The notes under the pieces: model-generated
Seen by the model: only the letters and a program-made list of their open reading frames with translations
Told to the model about the DNA's origin: nothing
Database searches by the model: none
Source of the DNA: Fulvimarina uroteuthidis
GTDB taxonomy: Bacteria > Pseudomonadota > Alphaproteobacteria > Rhizobiales > Rhizobiaceae
Direction: 5' to 3'
Assembly: GCF_034321785.1 (NCBI RefSeq)
Contig: NZ_JAXLPB010000001.1
Location: forward strand, 248,001-312,000
Length of the DNA stretch: 64,000 nucleotides
Part shown: in pieces, positions 51,123-59,558 of the stretch
Numbering within the stretch: the stretch's first letter is position 1
Layout of the letters: each line of letters opens with the position of its first letter
Translations under genes and position numbers: made by a program

Positions 51123-51893
51123 ATGATGACCCCGCTCAAGAGCACCTTGCGATCGCTGGCCTTCCTGACGCGGTTTCCGCCCGTGGACGGCGCCTTTCGC
51201 GGCGGCGACCATCCGCTCGGCGAAGACGTGCCGGCGTTTCCGCTCGCGGGGCTCGTCGCCGCCCTGCCATCGGCCATTCTTCTTCTCACCCTTCCCGAGC
51301 TCGGCATTTCCGCCCTGCTCGCCGCGGTGCTTTCGGTCGCCCTGTCCGTCTGGGTCACCGGCGCCCTGCACGAGGACGGGCTCGGCGACGTCGCGGACGG
51401 GCTGTTCGGTCACCTGCCGCCGGAGCGTGCGCTGACCGTGATGAAGGACAGCCGTGTCGGCAGCTACGGCGCGCTCGCGCTGATCCTTTCGGTTGTCGCC
51501 CGCATCGCCCTCCTTGCCGAACTCGTCACCCATTCGCCGGTTGCCGCCGCCCTCGCCCTTCTCGGCGCTGCCGCCTACAGCCGCGGCCTGATGGCCCTTC
51601 TCTGGGCAAGCCTCCCGTCGGCCGACATTGGCGGCCTCGCCGACAGGGTCGGCCGCCCGACCCGGCGCGCCGGGTGGATTTCGGCAGCCCTCGGCGGCTT
51701 GATCTTCGCAGCGTCCGCCGCGATCGGGTTCGGATGGGGCGCCATGCTGCTCGGGCTCGCCTTTGCCCTTCTCAAGTTCCTCGGATTCCGGCGCTGGCTG
51801 AAGCGCCGGCTCGGCGGACAGACCGGCGACACGCTCGGAGCCGTCCAGCAACTCACCGAGATGGCCGCGCTTTTCGGCCTCTGCCTGGCATGA
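51123..51893 (+). CDS. cobS: Adenosylcobinamide-GDP ribazoletransferase CobS
   Basis: Membrane enzyme of 256 residues that joins alpha-ribazole (phosphate) to adenosylcobinamide-GDP, the last assembly step of cobalamin. The motif FLTRFP near the N-terminus, GALHEDGLGDVADGLFGH with catalytic acidic residues, MKDSRVGSYGALAL and GDTLGAVQQLTE are diagnostic; multiple hydrophobic helices. It lies 56 bp after nrsF; no cobalamin riboswitch is visible in that gap. Confidence 0.95.
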   Translation: MMTPLKSTLRSLAFLTRFPPVDGAFRGGDHPLGEDVPAFPLAGLVAALPSAILLLTLPELGISALLAAVLSVALSVWVTGALHEDGLGDVADGLFGHLPPERALTVMKDSRVGSYGALALILSVVARIALLAELVTHSPVAAALALLGAAAYSRGLMALLWASLPSADIGGLADRVGRPTRRAGWISAALGGLIFAASAAIGFGWGAMLLGLAFALLKFLGFRRWLKRRLGGQTGDTLGAVQQLTEMAALFGLCLA

Positions 51894-51930
51894 CGTTTTC
51901 GCGGAAGCCGCGAGCGCGTATAAGCGTTGC

Positions 51931-53040
51931 ATGAGCGAAACGATCGGCCATGAACGGCGGAAGGACGGCGCGACGGGGCTTCGTCGCGGCTGGACGACGG
52001 GCGCCTGCGCCACCGCGGCGACCAAGGCCGCCCTTTCCGCCCTGTTGACCGGCAGGTTTCCCGATCCGGTCTCAATCACCCTTCCGAAGGGCGAGACGCC
52101 CGCCTTCGCGCTCTGCCATCAGGAAAGAACCGACGCCTATGCTCTGGCCGGGATCATCAAGGATGCCGGCGACGACCCCGACGTCACCCATCTGGCGGAA
52201 ATCGTCGTCGAAGTCCGGTTTCTGGGGCCCGGCTCCGGCATCGTCTTCAAGGCGGGGGCGGGCGTCGGAATGGTGACCCGGGAGGGCCTGCCGATTCCGC
52301 CGGGCGAGCCGGCGATCAATCCCGTTCCCCGCCAGATGATGCGGGACGTCGCAACGGAGCTATGCGCAGAGCACGCTCGCGCGGCCGATGTCGAGATCAC
52401 CGTCTCGATCCCCGGCGGCGACCGCCTTGCCGAAAAGACCTGGAACCCCCGCCTCGGGATCGTCGGCGGCCTGTCGATCCTCGGCACGACGGGCATCGTC
52501 CATCCGTTCTCCTGCGCCTCCTGGATACATGCGATCCATCGCGGGGTCGATGTCGCACGGGCGGCCGGCCTCACCCATCTCGTCGGTCCCACCGGTTCGT
52601 CGAGCGAGGCGGCCGCGCGCGCGCTCTATCCGCACCTGCCCGAGCTCGCCTTTCTCGACATGGGAGACTTTGCGGGCGGGCTCATCAAATATCTGAGGAC
52701 GCACCCGGTCGAGCGGCTGACGATCGCCGGCGGGTTCGCCAAGCTGACAAAGCTCGCGCAAGGGGCGATGGATCTTCACTCGGGCCGCAGCCAGGTTGAT
52801 TTCGCGTTTCTCGCCCACCTCGCCGAAGCGGCGGGCCATGCCGACCTTGCACGGCGCATCGCCGGCGCGAACACCGCGAAGGAAGCGCTCGATCTCGCCG
52901 GCGACGACCGCTTCGATCTCGCCGCGCCGATCGCCGAGGCCGCAAGGCGCGAGGCGGTGAAACTCCTGCGCGGCGCGGCGATCGCGGTCGACATCGTCGT
53001 GACGGACCGCGCCGGGACGGTGGTCGCCCGTGCCGGCTGA
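51931..53040 (+). CDS. cbiD: Cobalt-precorrin-5B C1-methyltransferase CbiD
   Basis: C1-methylase of the corrin ring, 369 residues. LRRGWTTGACATAATKAAL at the start, GPGSGIVFKAGAGVGMVTREGL, PGGDRLAEKTWNPRLGIVGGLSILGTTGIV and the long C-terminal part are family marks. CbiD was defined in the anaerobic pathway, while cobK next to it belongs to the aerobic naming; some alphaproteobacteria use CbiD in place of CobF. Overlaps cobK by 11 bp. Confidence 0.95.
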   Translation: MSETIGHERRKDGATGLRRGWTTGACATAATKAALSALLTGRFPDPVSITLPKGETPAFALCHQERTDAYALAGIIKDAGDDPDVTHLAEIVVEVRFLGPGSGIVFKAGAGVGMVTREGLPIPPGEPAINPVPRQMMRDVATELCAEHARAADVEITVSIPGGDRLAEKTWNPRLGIVGGLSILGTTGIVHPFSCASWIHAIHRGVDVARAAGLTHLVGPTGSSSEAAARALYPHLPELAFLDMGDFAGGLIKYLRTHPVERLTIAGGFAKLTKLAQGAMDLHSGRSQVDFAFLAHLAEAAGHADLARRIAGANTAKEALDLAGDDRFDLAAPIAEAARREAVKLLRGAAIAVDIVVTDRAGTVVARAG

Positions 53041-53806
53041 CCGGGGAACGCGGCGCCGGATTCTCGTCCTTGGCGGAACAGGCGAGGCGAACGCGCTGGC
53101 GGCCAGACTGCAAACCCACATCCCGAACGTCGACATCATCCTCTCGCTTGCCGGCCGCACGCGCCATCCGGTCGTCCCGTCGGGTGATCGCATCCTTTTG
53201 CGGACCGGCGGATTCGGCGGCGTCGAGGGGCTTTCGGCCTATCTTGCCGGCGAGCCCTTCGCAGCACTCGTCGACGCGACCCACCCGTTCGCGGTCCAAA
53301 TCGCGGCGAACGCCGCCGCCGCCGCGGCAAGGACGGGAACCCGCGCTATCAAGCTTTCCCGCCCGCCCTGGACGATCCTGCCCGGCGACCGATGGACTAT
53401 GGTCGCCGACGAGCCGGAGGCCGCCGCCGCCTTGCCGGACGGCGCAAGACCCTTCATCGCGCTCGGCTCGCAGCATCTTGCCGCCTTCGAACACCGGCGC
53501 GACCTGAAGCCCGTCCTGCGCATGATCGAGCCGGCCGCGGTTTCGCGCCCGCCGGCGGCGGAGATCGTCAGGGCGGGCCCCGGCCGATGCGCGAGCGACG
53601 AGGCGAGACTGTTTCGGGAGCGGACGATCACCCATCTCGTCTGCCGGAACGCCGGCGGTCCGGCGTCCTATCCCAAGATCGAAGCCGCGCGAACCCTCGG
53701 CCTCGAGGTCGTCATGATCGAGCGCCCGGCGACCGCCGGCCCCATTCGGGTGGTGCCGGACGTCGAGGCCGCGATGGCGTGGATCTCCCGGTGCATGATC
53801 GCCTGA
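53030..53806 (+). CDS. cobK: Precorrin-6A reductase CobK
   Basis: NADPH-dependent reductase of 258 residues, step after ring contraction in cobalamin synthesis. RRILVLGGTGEANALAARL binds nucleotide, SLAGRT and GGFGGVEGLSAYL, DATHPFAVQIAANA and TITHLVCRNAGGPASYPKIEAARTLGLEVVMIERP are typical. GTG start overlapping cbiD. No further cob genes follow on this side. Confidence 0.94.
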   Translation: MPADRGTRRRILVLGGTGEANALAARLQTHIPNVDIILSLAGRTRHPVVPSGDRILLRTGGFGGVEGLSAYLAGEPFAALVDATHPFAVQIAANAAAAAARTGTRAIKLSRPPWTILPGDRWTMVADEPEAAAALPDGARPFIALGSQHLAAFEHRRDLKPVLRMIEPAAVSRPPAAEIVRAGPGRCASDEARLFRERTITHLVCRNAGGPASYPKIEAARTLGLEVVMIERPATAGPIRVVPDVEAAMAWISRCMIA

Positions 53807-54004
53807 TCGAACAGGCGTCGCGTGCCGCTGTCAATTCGACTGGTCTTCGGCCCGCAGGCCGGATAGGCATGCGGACCTGCAGCATCGGGCGCCGGGATCG
53901 CATCGCCCTTTGCGGCCGGCTCATCATCGTCGCGCCGGGGGCCGAGGAACCGGAGGCCACCGTTTCCCGGCGCTGCAGCGACACGCATGTCAGGGAGATT
54001 CGTC

Positions 54005-55276
54005 ATGTCATCATCCGTTCTGGACCAACGCCGTCTCGGTGTCCGCGCCATCCTCGAGGCGATCGCCGCCGGATCCATCACGCCGGGGGACGTGATCCGC
54101 GAATCGAGGCGGCGGATCGATGCGGGGGACGCCGAGGTGAAGGCGTTCACCCGCCTGTCGCAGGTGGCGGACATGCCGGACCGGGGCCCGCTTGCCGGCA
54201 TTCCCGTCGGCATCAAGGACATTTTCGACACCGCGGACATGCCGACCGAGATGGGATCGGCGCTCTATCGTGGCCACCAGCCGCGCTTCGACGCGGCGCT
54301 TGTCGCGATGGCGCGCGCCAAGGGCGCGGCCGTCATGGGCAAGACCGCGACGACGGAGCTCGCATCCCTCGATCCCGTCGAGACGACCAATCCGTCGGCT
54401 CCGGGCCGCACGCCCGGCGGCTCGTCGTCGGGATCGGCGGCATGTGTCGCGGCGGGCTTCTGTGCCGCCGCCTTCGGCTCGCAAACCGGTGCATCGGTCG
54501 TTCGCCCCGCCGCCTTTTGCGGCATTGCCGGTTTCAAGCCGAGCTATCGCCTGCTTCCGACGGTCGGCATGAAGACCTTCGCCTGGTCGCTCGATACGGC
54601 GGGTCTGTTTGCGGCGAGCGTCGCGGATGTGGCGCTGTTCGCGGACCGCCTCACCGACCGCGCGCTCACCATTCCGGCGGAATTCGACCTGTCCGGCAGG
54701 ACCATCGGGTTCTATCGCTCGAAAGTCGACGAGACCATCGAACCTTCGATGGCCGGTGCGATCGAAACGGTCCGCCGGTGGCTGGAAGATGCCGGGGTCC
54801 GCACCGTCGACGTTGCCGAACCCGGCGCACTGCACGAGGCGCGCCAGAGCCACACGGCGATCCAGGGCTACGAATCGACCCGCGCGCTCATGCACGAGCA
54901 CCGCGCCGAAGGCGCACGCATGGGGCCCAAACTGAAGGCGATCCTCGACGAGGGTCTCGATGTCACGCCCGAGGCGTACGATATCGCAAGACGCGCCGCG
55001 CGCATCGGACGCAAGGCTGCAAACGCCCTGTTCGAGGATGTCGACGCGCTGGTGGCGCCCTCGGCGTTCGGCCCGGCTCCCGAAGGCTTCGGCTCGACCG
55101 GCGATCCGACGATCTCGAAACTGTGGACCCTGACCGGCAATCCGGTGGTCAACGTTCCGGGGCTCGCAACGGACGCCGGATGGCCGCTCGGCGTGTCGGT
55201 GATCGCGCGGTTCGGTCGCGATTCCCATGCATTGGCGATCGCCGCATCGATCGAGCGCTTGATCGCGAACCGCTGA
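54005..55276 (+). CDS. Amidase-signature enzyme
   Basis: Amidase of 423 residues. The Ser-cisSer-Lys triad is present: Lys in GIPVGIKDIFDT, cis-Ser in TPGGSSSGSAACVAAGF and nucleophile Ser in GSQTGASVVRPAAFCGIAGFKP. The nucleophile loop GSQTGAS differs from the common G-T-D-T-G-G-S. Not a GatA by context (no gatB/C). Could hydrolyse aliphatic or aromatic amides, or be related to AtzF/allophanate types. 198 bp from cobK, likely own promoter; start at the second Met (MSSSVLDQ). Confidence 0.88.
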   Translation: MSSSVLDQRRLGVRAILEAIAAGSITPGDVIRESRRRIDAGDAEVKAFTRLSQVADMPDRGPLAGIPVGIKDIFDTADMPTEMGSALYRGHQPRFDAALVAMARAKGAAVMGKTATTELASLDPVETTNPSAPGRTPGGSSSGSAACVAAGFCAAAFGSQTGASVVRPAAFCGIAGFKPSYRLLPTVGMKTFAWSLDTAGLFAASVADVALFADRLTDRALTIPAEFDLSGRTIGFYRSKVDETIEPSMAGAIETVRRWLEDAGVRTVDVAEPGALHEARQSHTAIQGYESTRALMHEHRAEGARMGPKLKAILDEGLDVTPEAYDIARRAARIGRKAANALFEDVDALVAPSAFGPAPEGFGSTGDPTISKLWTLTGNPVVNVPGLATDAGWPLGVSVIARFGRDSHALAIAASIERLIANR

Positions 55277-55562
55277 GGCCGCCCGGACATGATGCGCCGA
55301 CAAGTTTCGATGTGCATTTGCGAGAAGAGGGAGGCCTGCATTTACAGCGTGTTACGTCGTCAGTTCAGAAAACATCCTCGACATGCTGCAGCGCAACATC
55401 GATAAAAGCTTGTTTTGCTTGCTGAAGTCTACCAAGTTCGAGTTTCGGGCGTTTCGTTGCGCGTGCCGCAGACGCTGCGCGATCGAAGCGACCGAAGATC
55501 CGGGATCGGAATTGCATTCATGCGAATGGATGCGACGCTTGCCCGAAGGAGGAGAGAGACAC

Positions 55563-55646
55563 ATGGAAAACGTGCGTTCAATCGACTTGCTGATGGCGTT
55601 CGCCGCTCTGGCTTTCATCGGCGCGATGGTGGCCGGGGTGATCTGA
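55563..55646 (+). CDS. 27-residue membrane peptide
   Basis: Very small gene encoding MENVRSIDLLMAFAALAFIG and AMVAGVI: one transmembrane helix with a short charged N-terminus. A near-perfect ribosome site (AAGGAGGAG, about 55545-55553) lies before the ATG and a perfect terminator 45 bp after the stop, so it is a monocistronic unit made in quantity. Unrecognised. The 286 bp upstream (55277-55562) holds no other gene and should carry its promoter. Confidence 0.75.
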   Translation: MENVRSIDLLMAFAALAFIGAMVAGVI

Positions 55647-55690
55647 GGACGAAGGTCCCTGCGCCTTCGTCGTCCCACCGACGAGTTTCG

Positions 55691-55720
55691 AAAACCGGGC
55701 TTCGTGCCCGGTTTTTTCGT
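55691..55720 (+). terminator. Strong terminator after the 27-residue gene
   Basis: AAAACCGGGC pairs perfectly with GCCCGGTTTT over 10 bp around a TTCGT loop (55691-55715), followed by a T run. It may also serve the leftward transporter gene ending at 55740. Confidence 0.92.
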
Positions 55721-55739
55721 TTCCGCAAGAAGCCGGAGG

Positions 55740-56942
55740 CTACTCCTCGTCCTCGGTGCGGATCTCATCCCCGGACAGGAATGCGCCGAACGGGGCAAGC
55801 GCGCTGATATAGGTTGCAAACACCTTGATCGTGACCATGAGCGGCACGGCGAGAAACATGCCCATGACGCCCCAGATCCAGCCCCAGAAGGCAACGGACA
55901 GGAACACGGCGGCCGCGTTCATCTGCAGGCGTCGCCCGACCACCAGCGGCGTCACGAACTGTCCTTCGATCGTGGTGCACGCCAGATAGATGAGGACCGG
56001 CACCGAGGCATCCCCGACACTGCCGAAATCGGCCAGCGCGATCACGCCGACGAGCGCCATTCCGAAGAGGGAGCCGAGATAAGGGATGAAGTTGAGAAGC
56101 GTCGCCAGTGCGCCGAACACCACCGGACTGTCCATGCCGACATACCAGAGGCCGACGCCCACGGCGATGCCGAGACCCGTATTGATCAAGGTGATGGTCA
56201 GGAAGTAGCGCGAGAGTTCGCGTTCGATGTCGTGGGCGATGTGCAGCGCCCGCTTCTTGTCCGACAAGGTCGGCATCAGGCGCACGAGCTTGGAGTAGAA
56301 CATGTCGCCGGAGGCGAGGAGGAAGAACAGGAAGACGAGGGAAAACAGGATCGAGGCGAGAAGCGTCGGCAGTTCGTTGGTGGCGCTGTCGATGAGCCCC
56401 GGATTCTGAACCACCACCTCCTGCGGGCCGTCCTCGGGCGCGGGCCGCGTGAACGGTGACGGCGGCAACGCATCGGCGGCATTCTCGCCCTCGCCCGCCT
56501 CCGCATCCTCGCCGACGCTCTCGCCGGCCTCCTGCAACCGCTGGAAGCGCGCCTGGATGCTGCGGATCTCCCGGTCGACGGCCGTCACATAGGTCGGCGC
56601 ATTGGTGATGATGTTAGCGATCGGATTGCTCAGCATGTAAAAGCCGAACGTCATCACCATCAGCGATCCGATGACGAGGATGAAGGCGGATACCGGCTCC
56701 CAGATCCGCAACCGACGTCGCAGAAACCGGACGATCGGGCTCATGATGAGCGCGAAGAGCAGCGCGACGATCACCGGCAGGACGAAGCTCGCCGTCAGGT
56801 AGAGAGCGCCGAAGAGCAGGATGAAGAAGATGCCGATGACGGCCCATCTCGGACCCACCTCGACTGTCTGTTTCGCTACGAGACCGATCGCGGTCGCAGT
56901 ATTCGGGCCATTGCGCGACGGCTTCACTTCTTCGTCTGACAA
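55740..56942 (-). CDS. AI-2E family transporter (PerM/YdiK type)
   Basis: Membrane protein of about 400 residues with some eight hydrophobic helices. The C-terminal block (LNFIPYLGSLFGMALVGVIALADFG, TTIEGQFVTPLVVGRRLQMNAAAVFLSVAFWGWIWGVMGMFLAVPLMVTIKV) is diagnostic. Family members export AI-2 or act as Na/H antiporters; substrate here unknown. An acidic periplasmic or cytosolic loop (residues about 130-190) is unusually long. The frame stays open to a GTG at 57056; TTG at 56942 with AAGG upstream or GTG at 56927 fit homologues better. The gap to aapP (56943-57250) shows no gene. Confidence 0.88.
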   Translation of the reverse strand: MSDEEVKPSRNGPNTATAIGLVAKQTVEVGPRWAVIGIFFILLFGALYLTASFVLPVIVALLFALIMSPIVRFLRRRLRIWEPVSAFILVIGSLMVMTFGFYMLSNPIANIITNAPTYVTAVDREIRSIQARFQRLQEAGESVGEDAEAGEGENAADALPPSPFTRPAPEDGPQEVVVQNPGLIDSATNELPTLLASILFSLVFLFFLLASGDMFYSKLVRLMPTLSDKKRALHIAHDIERELSRYFLTITLINTGLGIAVGVGLWYVGMDSPVVFGALATLLNFIPYLGSLFGMALVGVIALADFGSVGDASVPVLIYLACTTIEGQFVTPLVVGRRLQMNAAAVFLSVAFWGWIWGVMGMFLAVPLMVTIKVFATYISALAPFGAFLSGDEIRTEDEE

Positions 56943-57250
56943 GATTTTTGCCTTAAGGCGTGAGCAAGCCACGCGTCTGTAATGTCCCACCGAGCTAACG
57001 CAAAAGGGGTTTGGTCGTTCCGGCGCCGATCGCCCAAATAAACGCCCCAACCGCACCTTGCCGCGAAAGTCCCGTTCGCGCCGGCTTCAACACCGCAAAA
57101 CCGACGCGAACCAAGGGTTCTGCGGGCCTGAAAGGGGAGCTTGTCCCGGCAGCCGACCAGGACCGACATTCGCGCTTGTCCGGCTTTGCAGGCCCGGCCG
57201 GACGGCTCGGCTGCGCAGGACAGGCGAAGAACGAGCCCGGCGCCGGCGCG

Positions 57251-58039
57251 CTAGTGCAGGATCTGCGACAGGAAGAGCTTGGTGCGCTCATGCTGCGGAT
57301 TGTCGAAGAACGCCTTCGGTTCGTTCTGCTCGACGATCTGCCCGCGATCCATGAAGATCACCCGGTTCGCGACCTGGCGCGCAAAGCCCATCTCGTGCGT
57401 GACGCACAGCATGGTCATGCCCTCTTCCGCAAGGCCGACCATGACGTCGAGCACTTCCTTGATCATCTCGGGATCGAGCGCCGAGGTCGGCTCGTCGAAC
57501 AGCATGATGCGCGGGCTCATGCAGAGCGAGCGCGCAATGGCGACGCGCTGCTGCTGGCCGCCCGAGAGCTGGCCGGGATATTTGTGCGCCTGTTCGGGAA
57601 TCTTGACACGCTCGAGATAGTGCATCGCGATCTCGTCGGCCTGCTTCTTGGGCAGCTTGCGAACCCAGATCGGCGCGAGGGTGCAGTTTTCGAGGATGGT
57701 GAGATGGGGAAACAGATTGAAGTGCTGGAACACCATGCCGACCTCACGCCGCACCTCGTCGATCTTTTTCAGATCGCCGGTGAGCTCGATGCCGTCGACG
57801 ATGATCGTGCCCTTCTGGTGTTCCTCGAGCCGGTTGATGCAGCGGATCATGGTGGACTTGCCCGAGCCCGAGGGGCCGCAGATGACGATCCGCTCACCCT
57901 TGTGCACGGTGAGGTCGATGTCGCGCAGGACGTGGAACTCGCCATACCATTTGTTGACCCTGTCCATCTCGACCGCGATTTCGTCGGAGATCTGAGGCGT
58001 TCCGGACGGCACCGGGGCATTGCGTTCTGTGTTCGACAT
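57251..58039 (-). CDS. aapP: General L-amino acid ABC transporter ATPase AapP
   Basis: ATP-binding subunit of the broad-range amino-acid permease, 262 residues. Walker A GPSGSGKST, Q loop VFQHFNLFPH, signature LSGGQQQRVAIAR, Walker B IMLFDEPTSALDPEM and switch His in VTHEMGFAR are intact. Last of aapJQMP. Start at the ATG (MSNTERN), 13 bp after aapM. Confidence 0.96.
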   Translation of the reverse strand: MSNTERNAPVPSGTPQISDEIAVEMDRVNKWYGEFHVLRDIDLTVHKGERIVICGPSGSGKSTMIRCINRLEEHQKGTIIVDGIELTGDLKKIDEVRREVGMVFQHFNLFPHLTILENCTLAPIWVRKLPKKQADEIAMHYLERVKIPEQAHKYPGQLSGGQQQRVAIARSLCMSPRIMLFDEPTSALDPEMIKEVLDVMVGLAEEGMTMLCVTHEMGFARQVANRVIFMDRGQIVEQNEPKAFFDNPQHERTKLFLSQILH

Positions 58040-58052
58040 GACTGTCGCGTCC

Positions 58053-59546
58053 TTATCGTTTGTGTCCGGTGTCGAGACGGCGTTCGACGAAGATCGAGTA
58101 GCGGGACATGCCGAAGCAGAAGACCCAATAGACGAAAGCCGCAAAGAGAAGCCCGGTGGCGGGCGTCGACGGGGCGATCCAGGTCGGATCGGCAAAGCCG
58201 CGCTTGACCGTTCCGAGCAGATCGGCAAGGCCGATGATGTAGACGAGCGAGGTATCCTTGAAGAGCCCGATGAAGGTGTTGACGATGCCGGGGATCACGA
58301 TCTTCAGCGCCTGCGGAAGAATGATCAGCCGCATCTTCTGCCAGTAGCTCAGCGCCATCGCGTCGGCGCCCTCGTACTGACCCTTGGGTATCGCCTGGAG
58401 ACCGCCGCGGATCACCTCGGCCATGTAGGCGGAGGCGAAGATCGCGACACCCACCACCGCGCGCAGGAGGGAGTTGAAGTTGACCCCTTCCGGCATGAAC
58501 AGCGGCAGCATGAACGTCGCCATGAAGAGCACGGTGATGAGCGGAACGCCACGCCAGAACTCGATGAAGATGACGCAGAAGAGCCGGACGGCCGGCATGT
58601 CCGATTGGCGGCCGAGCGCCAGGAGGATGCCGAACGGCAGGGACGCCGCGATGCCGGACAAGGCCACGACGAGCGTCAGCATCAGGCCGCCCCAACGGTT
58701 GGTCGGAACGTGGAGGAGGTCGAAGTCGGCGGTCATGGCGAAGATGAAGAGGACGGCCACCAGGCCCGGCACCACCATGCTTCTGACGCTGGTCTGCTTC
58801 GAATTGATGCCGACGAACGCGCAGAGGGCGATCGAGCAAAGGGCGCAGAGCGACGAGGCGAACGTCAGATAGCTGAATGGGAAACCGGCAAGTTCGAGCG
58901 AGCCAAGATCGAGCACGATCGCCGCGAGCATCAGGACGAGGGCGGCGCCGATCAGCCAGATCGCGATCCGCATGTCGGGTCGCGAAAAGCTGATGCGCGG
59001 CACCGAACCGGCGGCGCTCAGGGTCGCGAGAGCGGCAAGGACGAAGACGAGGGCGATCGCGCCACCGGCCATGTCGAACTCGCCGCCGGTGAGGAGCACC
59101 AGCGTGACGACCGGAAAGACCGCGAACAGGAGGATCGCGTTGGTTTTCTTGTAGGGAATCTTCGGGATCAGGAGGCCGGCAGCGAGGACCGCCAGGAGCA
59201 CGAACAGCGTGTCGACGCGCCATCGCTGGCCCTCGGGATAGGTGCCGTAGATGAACTGGCCGAGCTTGGCCTCGACGAACGCCCAGCAGGCGCCGGCGTG
59301 CCCCCCGCCTTCGACGAGACAGGCTTCGCGGTTCTCCCCCGTGAACACGGCGTCCAGCCAGACGAAATTGAAGAGCTTCCACACCGCCCAGACGAGAAAG
59401 GTGCCGCTGACGAGGGTCAGGATGGCGTCGATCGGCGTGGCGAAGAGGTTCTTGCGGATGGTGGCGAGCGGGCCGCTTTCGTTCTTCGGCGCCGGGCGCT
59501 GCGGCAGATCCTCGGTCGAGACGAAGGCGCTGGAATGATCGTTCAT
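58053..59546 (-). CDS. aapM: General L-amino acid ABC transporter permease AapM (long form)
   Basis: Permease of 497 residues with the EAA loop and C-terminal HisM-type domain (LVVALSGIAASLPFGILLALGR, YMAEVIRGGLQAIPKGQYEGADAMALSYWQKMRLIILPQALKIVIPGI). It is roughly 100 residues longer than the AapM proteins I know (about 380-400), the surplus being extra hydrophobic helices in the first half (about residues 110-270). No frameshift is seen. Pairs with AapQ, 12 bp upstream. Confidence 0.93.
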   Translation of the reverse strand: MNDHSSAFVSTEDLPQRPAPKNESGPLATIRKNLFATPIDAILTLVSGTFLVWAVWKLFNFVWLDAVFTGENREACLVEGGGHAGACWAFVEAKLGQFIYGTYPEGQRWRVDTLFVLLAVLAAGLLIPKIPYKKTNAILLFAVFPVVTLVLLTGGEFDMAGGAIALVFVLAALATLSAAGSVPRISFSRPDMRIAIWLIGAALVLMLAAIVLDLGSLELAGFPFSYLTFASSLCALCSIALCAFVGINSKQTSVRSMVVPGLVAVLFIFAMTADFDLLHVPTNRWGGLMLTLVVALSGIAASLPFGILLALGRQSDMPAVRLFCVIFIEFWRGVPLITVLFMATFMLPLFMPEGVNFNSLLRAVVGVAIFASAYMAEVIRGGLQAIPKGQYEGADAMALSYWQKMRLIILPQALKIVIPGIVNTFIGLFKDTSLVYIIGLADLLGTVKRGFADPTWIAPSTPATGLLFAAFVYWVFCFGMSRYSIFVERRLDTGHKR

Positions 59547-59558
59547 GGGGTCTCGTTC

